A stretch of 64,000 nucleotides of DNA from an uncultured Alphaproteobacteria bacterium (GTDB taxonomy: Bacteria; Pseudomonadota; Alphaproteobacteria; Caulobacterales; Aquidulcibacteraceae). Both the position numbers and the translations under genes were made by a program. The notes under the pieces were generated by a model. The model had not been told where the DNA came from. It made no database searches and saw only the letters and a list, made by a program, of their open reading frames with translations. The DNA lies in assembly GCA_902826245.1 (NCBI GenBank), contig CADEEA010000004.1, positions 30,728 to 94,727 on the forward strand, read 5' to 3'. Positions 42,838-49,825 of this stretch are shown piece by piece. How positions within the stretch are numbered: position 1 is the stretch's first letter; each line of letters begins with the position of its first letter.

Positions 42838-44205
42838 TTAGTAAGCGCACGCCTCAAATGCGTGGCGTAGATTGCCGCCCCATTCGGTGCGATAGCGCTC
42901 GATCAGGCGCTCCGCCGCCGTGACGCCAGTCGTTGCGATGTCGTCGAGCTCGGCAAGGAAATGGGTTTCATCCATGCCGGTGGAGTCGAGTTGCGCGCGC
43001 GACTTCAGGCCTTGGCGTGAAATCGCCAGCGCCGCTTGCGCGATATCGCGCGCGGTGACGCCGCGTATCGGCGCCTTCAGCCCCAGCACCGGGACCGCGC
43101 GGCGCAAGCTCTCGCGATCCTCCGCGGTCCAGCTTTTCACCAGCGACCACGCAGCTTCGAGCGCCGCGTCGCAATAATAGATGCCAGCCCAGAACGCAGG
43201 CAGGGCGCACAAGCGCGACCACGGCCCTGCGTCTGCGCCGCGCATTTCAAGATACGTCTTCAACCGCACTTCCGGGAAAATCGTCGTGAGGTGATCTTCC
43301 CAATCCTTATCCGTGGGCCGCTCACCCGGCAGCGCCGGCAATTTGCCATCCAAGAAAGCGCGAAAGCTCTGGCCCGAGCAATCGATGTATTTTCCGTCGC
43401 GATAGACAAAGTACATCGGCACATCGAGTGCGTAGGCGGCGTAACGCTCAAAGCCCATGCCGTCCTCGAAAACAAATGGCAGCATGCCGGTGCGGTCGGG
43501 ATCGGTGTCGGTCCAGATGTGGCCGCGATAAGAGAGGAATCCATTCAAGCGCCCCTCGGCGAACGGCGAATTGGCAAACAGCGCCGTCGCGATCGGCTGC
43601 AGCGCCAAGCCGACGCGAAACTTCTTCACCATGTCGGCTTCGGAGGCGAAATCGAGATTGGTCTGCACCGTGCAAGACCGGAACATCATCTGCCGCCCGA
43701 GCCGCCCGACCTTACCCATGTAGTCGCGCATAATCTTGTAGCGGCCCTTGGGCATGATCGGCGTTTCTTCGAGCGACCAGATCGGCGAGAACCCAAGCCC
43801 CAGGAAGGCAATCCCCAGCTTGCCGGCGACATCGCGCAATTGCGCAAGATGAGTCCCGGTTTCAGCGCAGGTCTGGTGCAGATGTTCCAGCGGCGCGCCG
43901 GAAAGCTCGAACTGGCCGCCGGGCTCGAGCGTGATGGAGGCCATGCCTTGCTTCAAGGCGATGGTGTTTCCCGCCTCCCGGACGCGGGTCCATTCATAGG
44001 TGTCGGAAAGCCCATCAAGCAGCGCGCCAATGCCGCGCTCGCCCTCATAGGGAACCGGCGCCAGCGTATCCTTGTAGAAGGCGAACTTCTCGTGCTCGGT
44101 GCCGATGCGCCAGGTCGATCGATCGGGTTTCGCTCCCTTCTCAAAGTGCGCGACCAGGTCCTGGAAGCTCGCCAGCACCGGCGCCTTTTCTTTCGTGTCG
44201 CCCAT
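42838..44205 (-). CDS. gshA: Glutamate-cysteine ligase (plant/alphaproteobacterial type)
   Basis: Catalyses the first step of glutathione synthesis, joining glutamate and cysteine with ATP. The 455-residue protein is of the GCS2/plant class used by Alphaproteobacteria. It shows [50 protein letters not shown] and [20 protein letters not shown] site stands seven bases before the ATG at 44205; the frame extends 16 codons further but is unsupported. Downstream of rsmE on the same strand with about 70 bases between. No gshB is present here. Confidence 0.95.
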   Translation of the reverse strand: MGDTKEKAPVLASFQDLVAHFEKGAKPDRSTWRIGTEHEKFAFYKDTLAPVPYEGERGIGALLDGLSDTYEWTRVREAGNTIALKQGMASITLEPGGQFELSGAPLEHLHQTCAETGTHLAQLRDVAGKLGIAFLGLGFSPIWSLEETPIMPKGRYKIMRDYMGKVGRLGRQMMFRSCTVQTNLDFASEADMVKKFRVGLALQPIATALFANSPFAEGRLNGFLSYRGHIWTDTDPDRTGMLPFVFEDGMGFERYAAYALDVPMYFVYRDGKYIDCSGQSFRAFLDGKLPALPGERPTDKDWEDHLTTIFPEVRLKTYLEMRGADAGPWSRLCALPAFWAGIYYCDAALEAAWSLVKSWTAEDRESLRRAVPVLGLKAPIRGVTARDIAQAALAISRQGLKSRAQLDSTGMDETHFLAELDDIATTGVTAAERLIERYRTEWGGNLRHAFEACAY

Positions 44206-44274
44206 CGCGCGTCTCCTCGCCGCCCATGTGGCGTCTTCGTCGCAGACCCGCAAGCTGTTACGCCGAACGCTAGT

Positions 44275-45093
44275 CTAGCGCCAATCGCCCCACGCCGCCT
44301 GGACAATGGTTAAAGCGGCGATCACCGCCGTTTCCGCGCGCAGTATCCGCGGGCCGAGCGATACTGGCGTGACGAAGGCAAACCCGCGCAGCATGGCGCG
44401 TTCTTCCGGAGTGAAGCCGCCTTCCGGACCGATGAGGAGCGCGAGCGCCCCCCTTGAACCGCCGGCGTCCTCGCCGGCAGTGCTTGCTACTGCGCCGACG
44501 TCGATTTTCTTCGTTCCACCGTATGCCGGCGGGGACGCCGGCGGTCCAAGGGGACGCGGCATCGCCTCCAGAATCGGCCGCGCATCGCCGGCTTCATCGC
44601 AGTAAATCAACGCTCGCGAAGCATCCCAACCATCAAGCGCGCGCGCCAACGCCACCGGCGCGAAAATCTCCGGCGCATCGAAGCGTTCGGTCTGCTCAGC
44701 CGCTTCGCGCGCAATCGCGGTCAAGCGATCGAGCCGTACTGTTTCCGCAATCGTGCGCTGGGTGATCACGGGGCGGATGCGCCGCACGCCCAGTTCGGTC
44801 GCCTTTTCGACGATCAGGTCGGTTGCTTGGCGCTTTACCGGCGCGAACAGCAAATCCAGATCCGGGACCGCGCGCGCTTCCTTTAGTTTTTCTTCGACGC
44901 GCACGTTCATGCCGCGCTTGCTCTTTGCAGTCACCAGCGCGCGCCACTCCCCGTCATCGGCGTTGAACACATGCAAGGCGTCGCCAACCTCGAGGCGCAG
45001 CACCACGCCGACATGGCGCGCCTGCGCCTCCGTCAACACAAGAGCCACGCAGTCGCCAAGCTGTTCCTCAACCATGATGCGCGGGATCGCCAT
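44275..45093 (-). CDS. rsmE: 16S rRNA (uracil1498-N3)-methyltransferase RsmE with REP-encoded insertion
   Basis: A SPOUT methyltransferase that modifies U1498 in 16S rRNA. Family features are RHVGVVLRLEVGDALHVF, LLFAPVKRQATDLIVEKATELG, GPEGGFTPEE and LGPRILRAETAVIAAL (the knot and SAM site). Unusually, about 35 residues (roughly 181-215, PLGPPASPPAYGG to STAGEDAGGSRG) just before the knot are encoded by an inverted pair of REP sequences. The frame and the catalytic knot stay intact, so the enzyme may still work with an added loop. Total 272 residues against about 240-250 usual. Confidence 0.92.
   Translation of the reverse strand: MAIPRIMVEEQLGDCVALVLTEAQARHVGVVLRLEVGDALHVFNADDGEWRALVTAKSKRGMNVRVEEKLKEARAVPDLDLLFAPVKRQATDLIVEKATELGVRRIRPVITQRTIAETVRLDRLTAIAREAAEQTERFDAPEIFAPVALARALDGWDASRALIYCDEAGDARPILEAMPRPLGPPASPPAYGGTKKIDVGAVASTAGEDAGGSRGALALLIGPEGGFTPEERAMLRGFAFVTPVSLGPRILRAETAVIAALTIVQAAWGDWR
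44451..44553. repeat. Inverted REP pair inside rsmE
   Basis: CCCTTGAACCGCCGGCGTCC plus TCGCCGGC (44451-44478) faces its reverse complement form at 44525-44552 (GCCGGCGGGGACGCCGGCGG, then TCCAAGGG). About 46 bases lie between. The unit is the same REP that bounds the RAYT gene 660 bp away. Its length keeps the rsmE frame open. Confidence 0.88.
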
Positions 45094-45173
45094 GGCGGAC
45101 TTGGTGCCAAGCAAGGCCGCTCAACGCAAGTCTCGCCCTTGCGCAAAGGAAAACCGCCAGCCAATACGCGGTC

Positions 45174-45812
45174 GTGAACGAAGTGAAACCCGCCGACGCG
45201 CTGAAGCAGCAGCCCCTTGGACCGCCGGCGTCCTCGCCGGCGAGTTCTTCCGCCACGCACCTTGAGTGGCATTCTCGCGGCCACCTCCCGCACCGTGACG
45301 CCGCTGGCCTCATCCAACACATCGTCTTCAGTCTGGCGGATGCGATCCCACCAACCGCAAGACCGCCCTCCGCCATACATGTAGATCGGTTGCTTGATTC
45401 CGGCAGCGGCACGTGCCTGCTGCGTACGCCAGAGCATGCGGAGTTCGTGCAAGCCGCTCTCTTACAGGCGGACGGTCAACGGTGCCGTCTTGTCGCGTGG
45501 TGCATTATGCCGAACCATGTTCATGTAGTTGCCGAACAGTTTCCCAATCATCGCATGAGTGCGATTATACAGGCCTGGAAATCCACCTCAGCCCATAACA
45601 TCAATCATCGTTTGGGGCGTAGCGGACGGCTTTGGCGGCGCGAGTACTTCGATCGGTACATGCGCGACGAAAACCATCTCATGACAACCATCGAGTATGT
45701 CGAACATAATCCCGTGCAGGCGCGCCTTGCCCAATACGCAGCGGATTGGCGATGGTCCTCAGCCCGGCACAGGCAGAACGCCGGCGAGGACGCCGGCGGT
45801 CCAATGGAATGA
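45174..45812 (+). CDS. REP-associated tyrosine transposase (RAYT, Y1_Tnp family)
   Basis: A 212-residue HUH single-strand transposase-like protein. Core features: WHSRGHLPHRDAAGLIQHI, the HUH motif in CIMPNHVHVVAEQ, and RREYFDRYMRDENHLM with candidate catalytic Tyr. NPVQARLAQYAADWRWSSA closes it. RAYTs cut and move REP hairpins, and REPs in inverted order flank it here (45213 and 45780). The first twelve residues copy the UbiA N-terminus because the start lies in a duplicated piece of ubiA, and about 15 REP-encoded residues follow. The C-terminus (NAGEDAGGPME) is also REP-encoded. ATGA overlap with ubiA. Confidence 0.92.
   Translation: MNEVKPADALKQQPLGPPASSPASSSATHLEWHSRGHLPHRDAAGLIQHIVFSLADAIPPTARPPSAIHVDRLLDSGSGTCLLRTPEHAEFVQAALLQADGQRCRLVAWCIMPNHVHVVAEQFPNHRMSAIIQAWKSTSAHNINHRLGRSGRLWRREYFDRYMRDENHLMTTIEYVEHNPVQARLAQYAADWRWSSARHRQNAGEDAGGPME
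45175..45211 (+). repeat. Left copy of 37-bp direct repeat flanking the RAYT element
   Basis: Identical at 35 of 37 positions to 45810-45846, which is the start of ubiA (codons 1-13). The only differences are TG against CA at two adjacent positions. It directly abuts the left REP and supplies the start codon region of the RAYT gene. Confidence 0.92.
45213..45241 (+). repeat. REP unit left of the RAYT core
   Basis: CCCCTTGGACCGCCGGCG followed by TCCTCGCCGGC. Contains the internal hairpin GCCGGCG/CGCCGGC. It matches the inverted unit at the 3' end of the RAYT gene and both units inside rsmE. Confidence 0.9.
45780..45806 (-). repeat. REP unit at the right end of the RAYT gene
   Basis: GCCGGCGAGGACGCCGGCGG followed by TCCAATG, the reverse complement form of the left unit. 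It encodes the last residues of the RAYT and ends three bases before the ubiA ATG. Confidence 0.9.
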
Positions 45813-46765
45813 ACGAAGCAAAACCCGCCGACGCGCTGAAGCAGCATTGGACCGACGCGCTGCCTCGTGCCTGGAAGCCTTACGCGCAGCTTTCGCGCCT
45901 CGACCGCCCGATCGGCTGGCAGCTCCTGCTTCTGCCGTGCTGGATGGGGATCGCGGTTGCGCGCGCGGGCTCGGCATTTCTGTGGAGCGACCTGCGGCTG
46001 GCCCTGCTCTTCGTCGTCGGCGCCATCGCCATGCGCGGCGCGGGGTGCACCTATAACGACATCCTCGACCGCGACATCGACGCCAAGATCGAGCGCACAC
46101 GTCTGCGGCCGCTGCCCTCAGGCGCTGTATCTCTGCGCGACGCATGGATTTGGCTCGTTGCGCAGTGCCTGGTGGGCCTCGGCGTTCTGCTCGCTCTGCC
46201 GCCCACCGCACAGATCGTCGCGCTCGCCGCACTTCCGCTGGTGGCGCTCTATCCGCTGATGAAGCGCATCACCTGGTGGCCGCAGGCCTGGCTCGGCGTG
46301 GTGTTCTCCTGGGGCGCGCTTGTGGGCGCCGCGGCGGCGAGCGCTGCCGGGGTAATTCCCGTGGGCGCCGTGCTCGGCTACCTAGGCTGCATCGCTTGGA
46401 CCATTGGCTATGACACCATTTACGCGCTGCAGGATCGCGAGGACGACGCGCTGGTCGGCGTGCGCTCCACAGCGCGGCTGTTCGGCGAAAAGTGGCGCCT
46501 ATGGACTGGCGGCTTTTATCTCGCCGCGCTCACGCTTTGGGCGGGGGCGGCTGCACTCGCTGGCGCCGGGCTGGTCACCGGTGCAGCGCTCGGTCTGATC
46601 GGCGCGGCTCAGGTTTGGCCGATGTTGCAGAGCATCCAGGACGCGCGCTCGGAGACTGCTCTTGCCGCTTTCAGGCGGAATGCAGCGGTCGGGGTGTTCG
46701 TTGCCCTCGCGTTTGCGCTCGAACCTGCGCGGCGCACGGTGCAGGCATGGCTTGGCGGTGGCTGA
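45809..46765 (+). CDS. ubiA: 4-hydroxybenzoate polyprenyltransferase UbiA
   Basis: An inner-membrane prenyltransferase of ubiquinone synthesis that attaches the polyprenyl chain to 4-hydroxybenzoate. The 318-residue protein has nine helices and both Asp-rich motifs: NDILDRDIDAKIERT and YDTIYALQDREDD. The N-terminus LSRLDRPIGWQLLLLPCWMG is typical. Its first 13 codons are duplicated upstream of the RAYT gene, and its ATG overlaps the RAYT stop. Unless a promoter lies inside the RAYT gene, ubiA is now read through the RAYT. Confidence 0.96.
   Translation: MNEAKPADALKQHWTDALPRAWKPYAQLSRLDRPIGWQLLLLPCWMGIAVARAGSAFLWSDLRLALLFVVGAIAMRGAGCTYNDILDRDIDAKIERTRLRPLPSGAVSLRDAWIWLVAQCLVGLGVLLALPPTAQIVALAALPLVALYPLMKRITWWPQAWLGVVFSWGALVGAAAASAAGVIPVGAVLGYLGCIAWTIGYDTIYALQDREDDALVGVRSTARLFGEKWRLWTGGFYLAALTLWAGAAALAGAGLVTGAALGLIGAAQVWPMLQSIQDARSETALAAFRRNAAVGVFVALAFALEPARRTVQAWLGGG
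45810..45846 (+). repeat. Right copy of 37-bp direct repeat (native ubiA 5' end)
   Basis: This copy is the natural start of ubiA, since it continues in frame into conserved UbiA sequence. It is followed by TTGGACCG, eight bases that also begin the REP core next to the left copy, giving a microhomology at the junction. Confidence 0.92.
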
Positions 46766-47016
46766 TGTTGGCTTGGCTGAACAAAAGACTGAGCGACCTT
46801 GGCCCCAACCGGGAAGCGCACAATGAGCGGATCAAGTTGGTCGCATTTTCATTGAACGCAGCTGGGATCGCCTCACTCGTGGGCGGGCTTCTTGCTCCGC
46901 TTTTCGATCCAAGCCGCCCATTTCACGGCGCACTGGCGCTCGTTGGAGTCGCTGTCTGGCTTGTTTGTTTGGTGGCGGCCTACCAAATACTTGGCTATAC
47001 TCGTGGAAAGGACTGA
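46765..47016 (+). CDS. Small two-TM membrane protein downstream of ubiA
   Basis: An 83-residue protein: amphipathic N-terminus (LNKRLSDLGPNREAHNERIK) and two helices (about 25-47 and 57-77). The ATG overlaps the ubiA stop as TGATG, so it is co-translated with ubiA. No family recognised. The layout, a short cytoplasmic lead with two helices, is seen in many small unnamed inner-membrane proteins. Confidence 0.7.
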   Translation: MLAWLNKRLSDLGPNREAHNERIKLVAFSLNAAGIASLVGGLLAPLFDPSRPFHGALALVGVAVWLVCLVAAYQILGYTRGKD

Positions 47017-47020
47017 GCCC

Positions 47021-47152
47021 ATGAGCGACCAGATTCTCGCCATCCTATTGCTTGGCGCCGCCGGCCTTGCCGTTATCCCGCTCGCTGCTGCGGCGCGATC
47101 ATTGGAACTATGGCTGGAGCGCCGCCGCGCAGCGCGAACGTCCGCCGAGTGA
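47021..47152 (+). CDS. 43-residue single-TM peptide
   Basis: A short frame with GGAAAGGA placed 8-15 bases before the ATG. It begins MSDQILAILLLGAAGLAVI, a single membrane helix, then ends in a basic tail (LELWLERRRAARTSAE). It begins four bases after the previous stop and its stop overlaps a GTG of the glycosylase gene, which fits a tightly packed operon. Too short for family assignment. Confidence 0.55.
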   Translation: MSDQILAILLLGAAGLAVIPLAAAARSLELWLERRRAARTSAE

Positions 47153-47772
47153 ACCCCGCGGAAGAACATCTGAGCGCGGTGTGCAAGCGTTTAGCGAAGA
47201 TCGTACCCGCGCACGAGGCGTTTCCGACCAGGTTCGAGAAATCCAAGGACCCCTATCGCGCGCTGGTGCGGTCGGTCGTGTATCAGCAACTTTCGGGCAA
47301 AGCCGCCGCCACCATCCATGGCCGCGTACTGGCGCTGTTTCCCGATAAGGACCATCCCGATCCCGAGGATTTGATCGAGGCGTCCGAGGCGACGCTGCGT
47401 TCGGCCGGCCTCTCGCGCCAGAAGGCCGCAGCATTGAAGGACGTCGCGCAGAAGCGGCTGGACGGCATCATCCCGCCAGCGCGGACGCTTGTGCGCCTGC
47501 CTGACGAGGAAATCATCGAGCGTTTGACCGCCGCACGCGGAGTCGGGCGCTGGACCGTGGAGATGTATCTCATCTTCACTCTCGGCCGCCCCGACGTGCT
47601 GCCGATCGACGATCTCGGCGTACGCAAAGGCGCGGAGAAATTGTACAAGCGCGAATTCACGCCGAAGACGCTCGGCGAGTACGGCAAACGCTGGACGCCC
47701 TGGCGCAGCGCCGCGGCCTGGCACTTGTGGCGGGTGATGGACACGCAAACTCCGGAGCAGAGCAAAATCTAG
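47110..47772 (+). CDS. HhH-GPD DNA glycosylase (AlkA/3-methyladenine type)
   Basis: A 220-residue base-excision repair glycosylase. HhH-GPD core: LVRSVVYQQLSGKAAATIHG, the hairpin LTAARGVGRWTVEMYLIF, and the catalytic Asp in VLPIDDLGVRKG. The short form without the AlkA N-terminal domain matches DNA-3-methyladenine glycosylase 2 of many bacteria. The start is ATG 47110, inside the small upstream frame. A GTG at 47149 that overlaps the upstream stop is equally plausible and would give 207 residues. Confidence 0.9.
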   Translation: MAGAPPRSANVRRVNPAEEHLSAVCKRLAKIVPAHEAFPTRFEKSKDPYRALVRSVVYQQLSGKAAATIHGRVLALFPDKDHPDPEDLIEASEATLRSAGLSRQKAAALKDVAQKRLDGIIPPARTLVRLPDEEIIERLTAARGVGRWTVEMYLIFTLGRPDVLPIDDLGVRKGAEKLYKREFTPKTLGEYGKRWTPWRSAAAWHLWRVMDTQTPEQSKI

Positions 47773-47795
47773 TGTGGGCATCTTCGCGTCTTCGC

Positions 47796-47862
47796 GGGGA
47801 CACACACTCATGGCGTCCGCCGGCGCGAATCTCTCGCCGGACTCGACGTGAGTGTGTGTCCC
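47796..47862. repeat. GGGGACACACACTCA-type inverted repeat, copy 2
   Basis: GGGACACACACTCA (47797-47810) and TGAGTGTGTGTCCC (47849-47862) form a perfect 14-bp stem around a 38-base loop that holds a smaller GCCGG/CCGGC hairpin. It lies 25 bases after the glycosylase stop, the same post-gene position as copy 1. It could be a terminator-like or mobile hairpin element. Confidence 0.78.
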
Positions 47863-47907
47863 TTCGCGCTCCCTCGCGCTATCGCGCGTGCGGCGCGAAA
47901 CACGCTT

Positions 47908-48093
47908 TCACAACGTCCGATCCTCGCGCAGGATGAAACGCTCGCGTCCAGGGTCGCTGATCCCTCATGCGGGGCAAAGCAACCGATCAGATCACCCGCG
48001 GCGCGGGATCGCCTGCCCCCAGACTTGCGCGTAGCGCTGAAACTCGGCGCACTTGAATGGGTCGATCCCGTAACGAGTGACGCAGGTCAGCAT
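47908..48093 (-). pseudogene. NIPSNAP family protein remnant
   Basis: On the minus strand an ATG opens MLTCVTRYGIDPFKCAEFQR then YAQVWGQAIPRRG, the conserved N-terminus of bacterial NIPSNAP proteins, and stops at TGA. In another frame the next expected block follows at once (DLIGCFAPHEGSA). The first frame then returns with ERFILREDRTL and a stop, the family C-terminus. About 50 central residues are missing. So at least one frameshift and an internal deletion have destroyed the gene. No annotation tool based on open frames would show it. The rest of the 404-base gap holds only the hairpin repeat. Confidence 0.75.
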
Positions 48094-48176
48094 TTTTCCC
48101 CTTTGCGCTGACTCTATGCGGTTGCGAGGCGTTCACGGTACGACTAACGTCGAACCATGAACGAGCTTTCACTCCC

Positions 48177-48881
48177 ATGAAGGACGGCCCCAACATCGCC
48201 GCCATCGCCGCCATGGTAGGCGATCCCGCGCGCGCAAATATGCTGACGGCGCTGCTCAACGGCGCAGCCCTCACCGCCACCGAACTCGCGCTCGAAGCCA
48301 ACGTCACCAAGCAGACCGCGAGTTCACACCTGACGAAATTGGTCGTCGGCGGGCTTATCGCGGTCGAAGCGCAGGGGCGGCACAAATATTATCGGCTGGC
48401 CGACGCCGATGTCGCCGGCTTATTGGAAACCTTGATGGGCGTCGCCGCGCGCGCCAAGGCGCTGCGCACGCGCCCCGGGCCGAAGGAGCCCGCCATGCGC
48501 CACGCGCGCCTGTGCTACGATCATCTCGCGGGCGAACTCGGCGTGCAGCTGTTCGACGCGTTCCTGAAAAACAAATGGATGCTGCCGGGGCCGGAGAAGA
48601 CCTACGCGCTCACCAAACTCGGGCGCATCAAGGTGCAGACTTTCGGCGTCGATATTGACGACATCGAGAAGGGCGCGCGCCCGCTCTGCCGCTCGTGCCT
48701 CGATTGGAGCGTGCGCCGCCATCATCTCGCCGGCGCATTAGGCGCAGCGATCCTCGATGAGATCTTCGAACGCAAATGGGCGACGCAGCGCCGCTCCAGC
48801 CGGGTGCTGGAGTTCACGAGTATCGGCGAGGCGGGTCTGCGGCGCGTCTTCGCCTTCGACGCCCCGCCTGCGGTGCCTTAA
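48177..48881 (+). CDS. ArsR-family winged-helix regulator
   Basis: A 234-residue regulator. The N-terminal ArsR-type winged helix: IAAMVGDPARANMLTALLNG, ALTATELALEANVTKQTASS and HLTKLVVGGLIAVEAQGRHK then YYRLADADVAGLLE. A longer C-terminal domain follows with a CRSC pair (RPLCRSCLDWSVRRHHLAG), possibly a redox or metal site. A seven-codon open frame (48157-48180) ends across its ATG. No target is obvious; the adjacent DUF2892 gene is convergent. Confidence 0.9.
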   Translation: MKDGPNIAAIAAMVGDPARANMLTALLNGAALTATELALEANVTKQTASSHLTKLVVGGLIAVEAQGRHKYYRLADADVAGLLETLMGVAARAKALRTRPGPKEPAMRHARLCYDHLAGELGVQLFDAFLKNKWMLPGPEKTYALTKLGRIKVQTFGVDIDDIEKGARPLCRSCLDWSVRRHHLAGALGAAILDEIFERKWATQRRSSRVLEFTSIGEAGLRRVFAFDAPPAVP

Positions 48882-49072
48882 GCCCTTTTCGCCGGGCAAG
48901 TGTTGAACCCCAACATCGCATAGACCGGGCAATAGCCGACAAGCCCAGTGACGAGCGGGACGAGCCCTACATAGCCCCAAGGCGTCTGCGGCCCTACGAA
49001 TGCGAGCGACAATACGCCAGCGCCGACAAGCACGCGCAACACTCGATCGATCGCGCCTTCATTGGTCTTCAT
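48878..49072 (-). CDS. DUF2892 family membrane protein
   Basis: A 64-residue protein with two short helices: MKTNEGAIDRVLRVLVGAGV at the start, then GYVGLVPLVTGLVGYCPVYAM and LGFNTCPAKRA. This is the typical DUF2892/YgaP-like membrane unit (N-x-G-x-x-D-R-x-h-R, and G-x-C-P-h-Y-x-h-h-G-x-x-T-C). Such units are often linked to rhodanese or sulfur genes; none is adjacent here. The stop overlaps the convergent ArsR gene by four bases. Confidence 0.9.
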   Translation of the reverse strand: MKTNEGAIDRVLRVLVGAGVLSLAFVGPQTPWGYVGLVPLVTGLVGYCPVYAMLGFNTCPAKRA

Positions 49073-49150
49073 GGCACTACTCCTTAACGCGCTCGAGACT
49101 GAGCGTGGGTAGCAACCTGGCGTCGCGCGCAGGCGGCGTCTGTGACGAGA

Positions 49151-49783
49151 TCACACTCCCGGTTCGGCAAGCCGCGACAGTGCGTCGCGGCGGTTGATCT
49201 CTACCCGGCCCCGCGCAAGCGCGACCAGACCCTGGCGTGCGAACAATCCCAATTGTCGCCCCACCGCCTCGCGCGCGGAACCGATCTCGGCCGCGAGCGC
49301 CTCGTGCGTGGCGTGCACAACGCCGCCCGCATCCGCCAGCCTGAGCAGAGCCGCGGCCACACGCTGCTCGAGCCCCGAAAACGCCAGGGCTTCCACCACC
49401 TGTTCGAAATCGGCAAACCGCCCCGCAACCGAGGCGAGCACGGCGGCGCGAAAGTCGGAATTGTCTTTCATCAAGCGATCAAAAGCGGCCGGCGAAATCA
49501 GGTAGGCCTCTACGTCGTCCTCGGCGACGCCTTCGGCGGCGTAGACGGTTTTGCGCACCAGGCAGGAAAACGTCTGCAGGCAGATCTCACCAGGGTGAAC
49601 ACGATAGAGCACGAGTTCGCGGCCCCCGGCAGAAGTCAGCGCCACTTTGATGGCGCCGCTTCGCAGCGCGATGAAACCAGGGCAGGCGTCGTTTGCGCGA
49701 AACAAGATGTCTCCCGCGCGCGCATGCAGGGCTCGCACGCCCGGAACCGCGCCTGCAATATCGCTCAGTGCATCCGTGCTCAC
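49151..49783 (-). CDS. Crp/Fnr family transcriptional regulator
   Basis: A 210-residue protein: cyclic-nucleotide-binding-like domain (ILFRANDACPGFIALRSGAI, then LVLYRVHPGEICL), dimer helix, and HTH (ALAAEIGSAREAVGRQLGLF). The FNR four-Cys cluster is absent, so it is not an oxygen-sensing FNR. The E-x-x-S-R recognition pattern appears as SAREAVGR. The GTG start is preceded by GGGGAGA. It is divergent from the desaturase gene with 42 bases between, so it may control that operon. Confidence 0.92.
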   Translation of the reverse strand: MSTDALSDIAGAVPGVRALHARAGDILFRANDACPGFIALRSGAIKVALTSAGGRELVLYRVHPGEICLQTFSCLVRKTVYAAEGVAEDDVEAYLISPAAFDRLMKDNSDFRAAVLASVAGRFADFEQVVEALAFSGLEQRVAAALLRLADAGGVVHATHEALAAEIGSAREAVGRQLGLFARQGLVALARGRVEINRRDALSRLAEPGV

Positions 49784-49825
49784 GGCCTCTCCCCTTCGTC
49801 CGCGTTGTGGTATGAGTCTTATTGC

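Noticed and set aside
45174..45812. Interpretation of the RAYT region as a classical IS200/IS605 insertion sequence
   Set aside because: There is no accessory tnpB, the ends are REP hairpins, and the protein matches the RAYT branch (WHSRG opening) rather than IS200 TnpA.
47796..47862. CRISPR-like repeat
   Set aside because: Only one inverted repeat is present at each site, with no regular spacers and no cas genes.
48121..48150. Inverted repeat GTTC...GAAC before the ArsR gene as its operator
   Set aside because: Only the outer four bases and a few inner positions match, too weak to list as a site.
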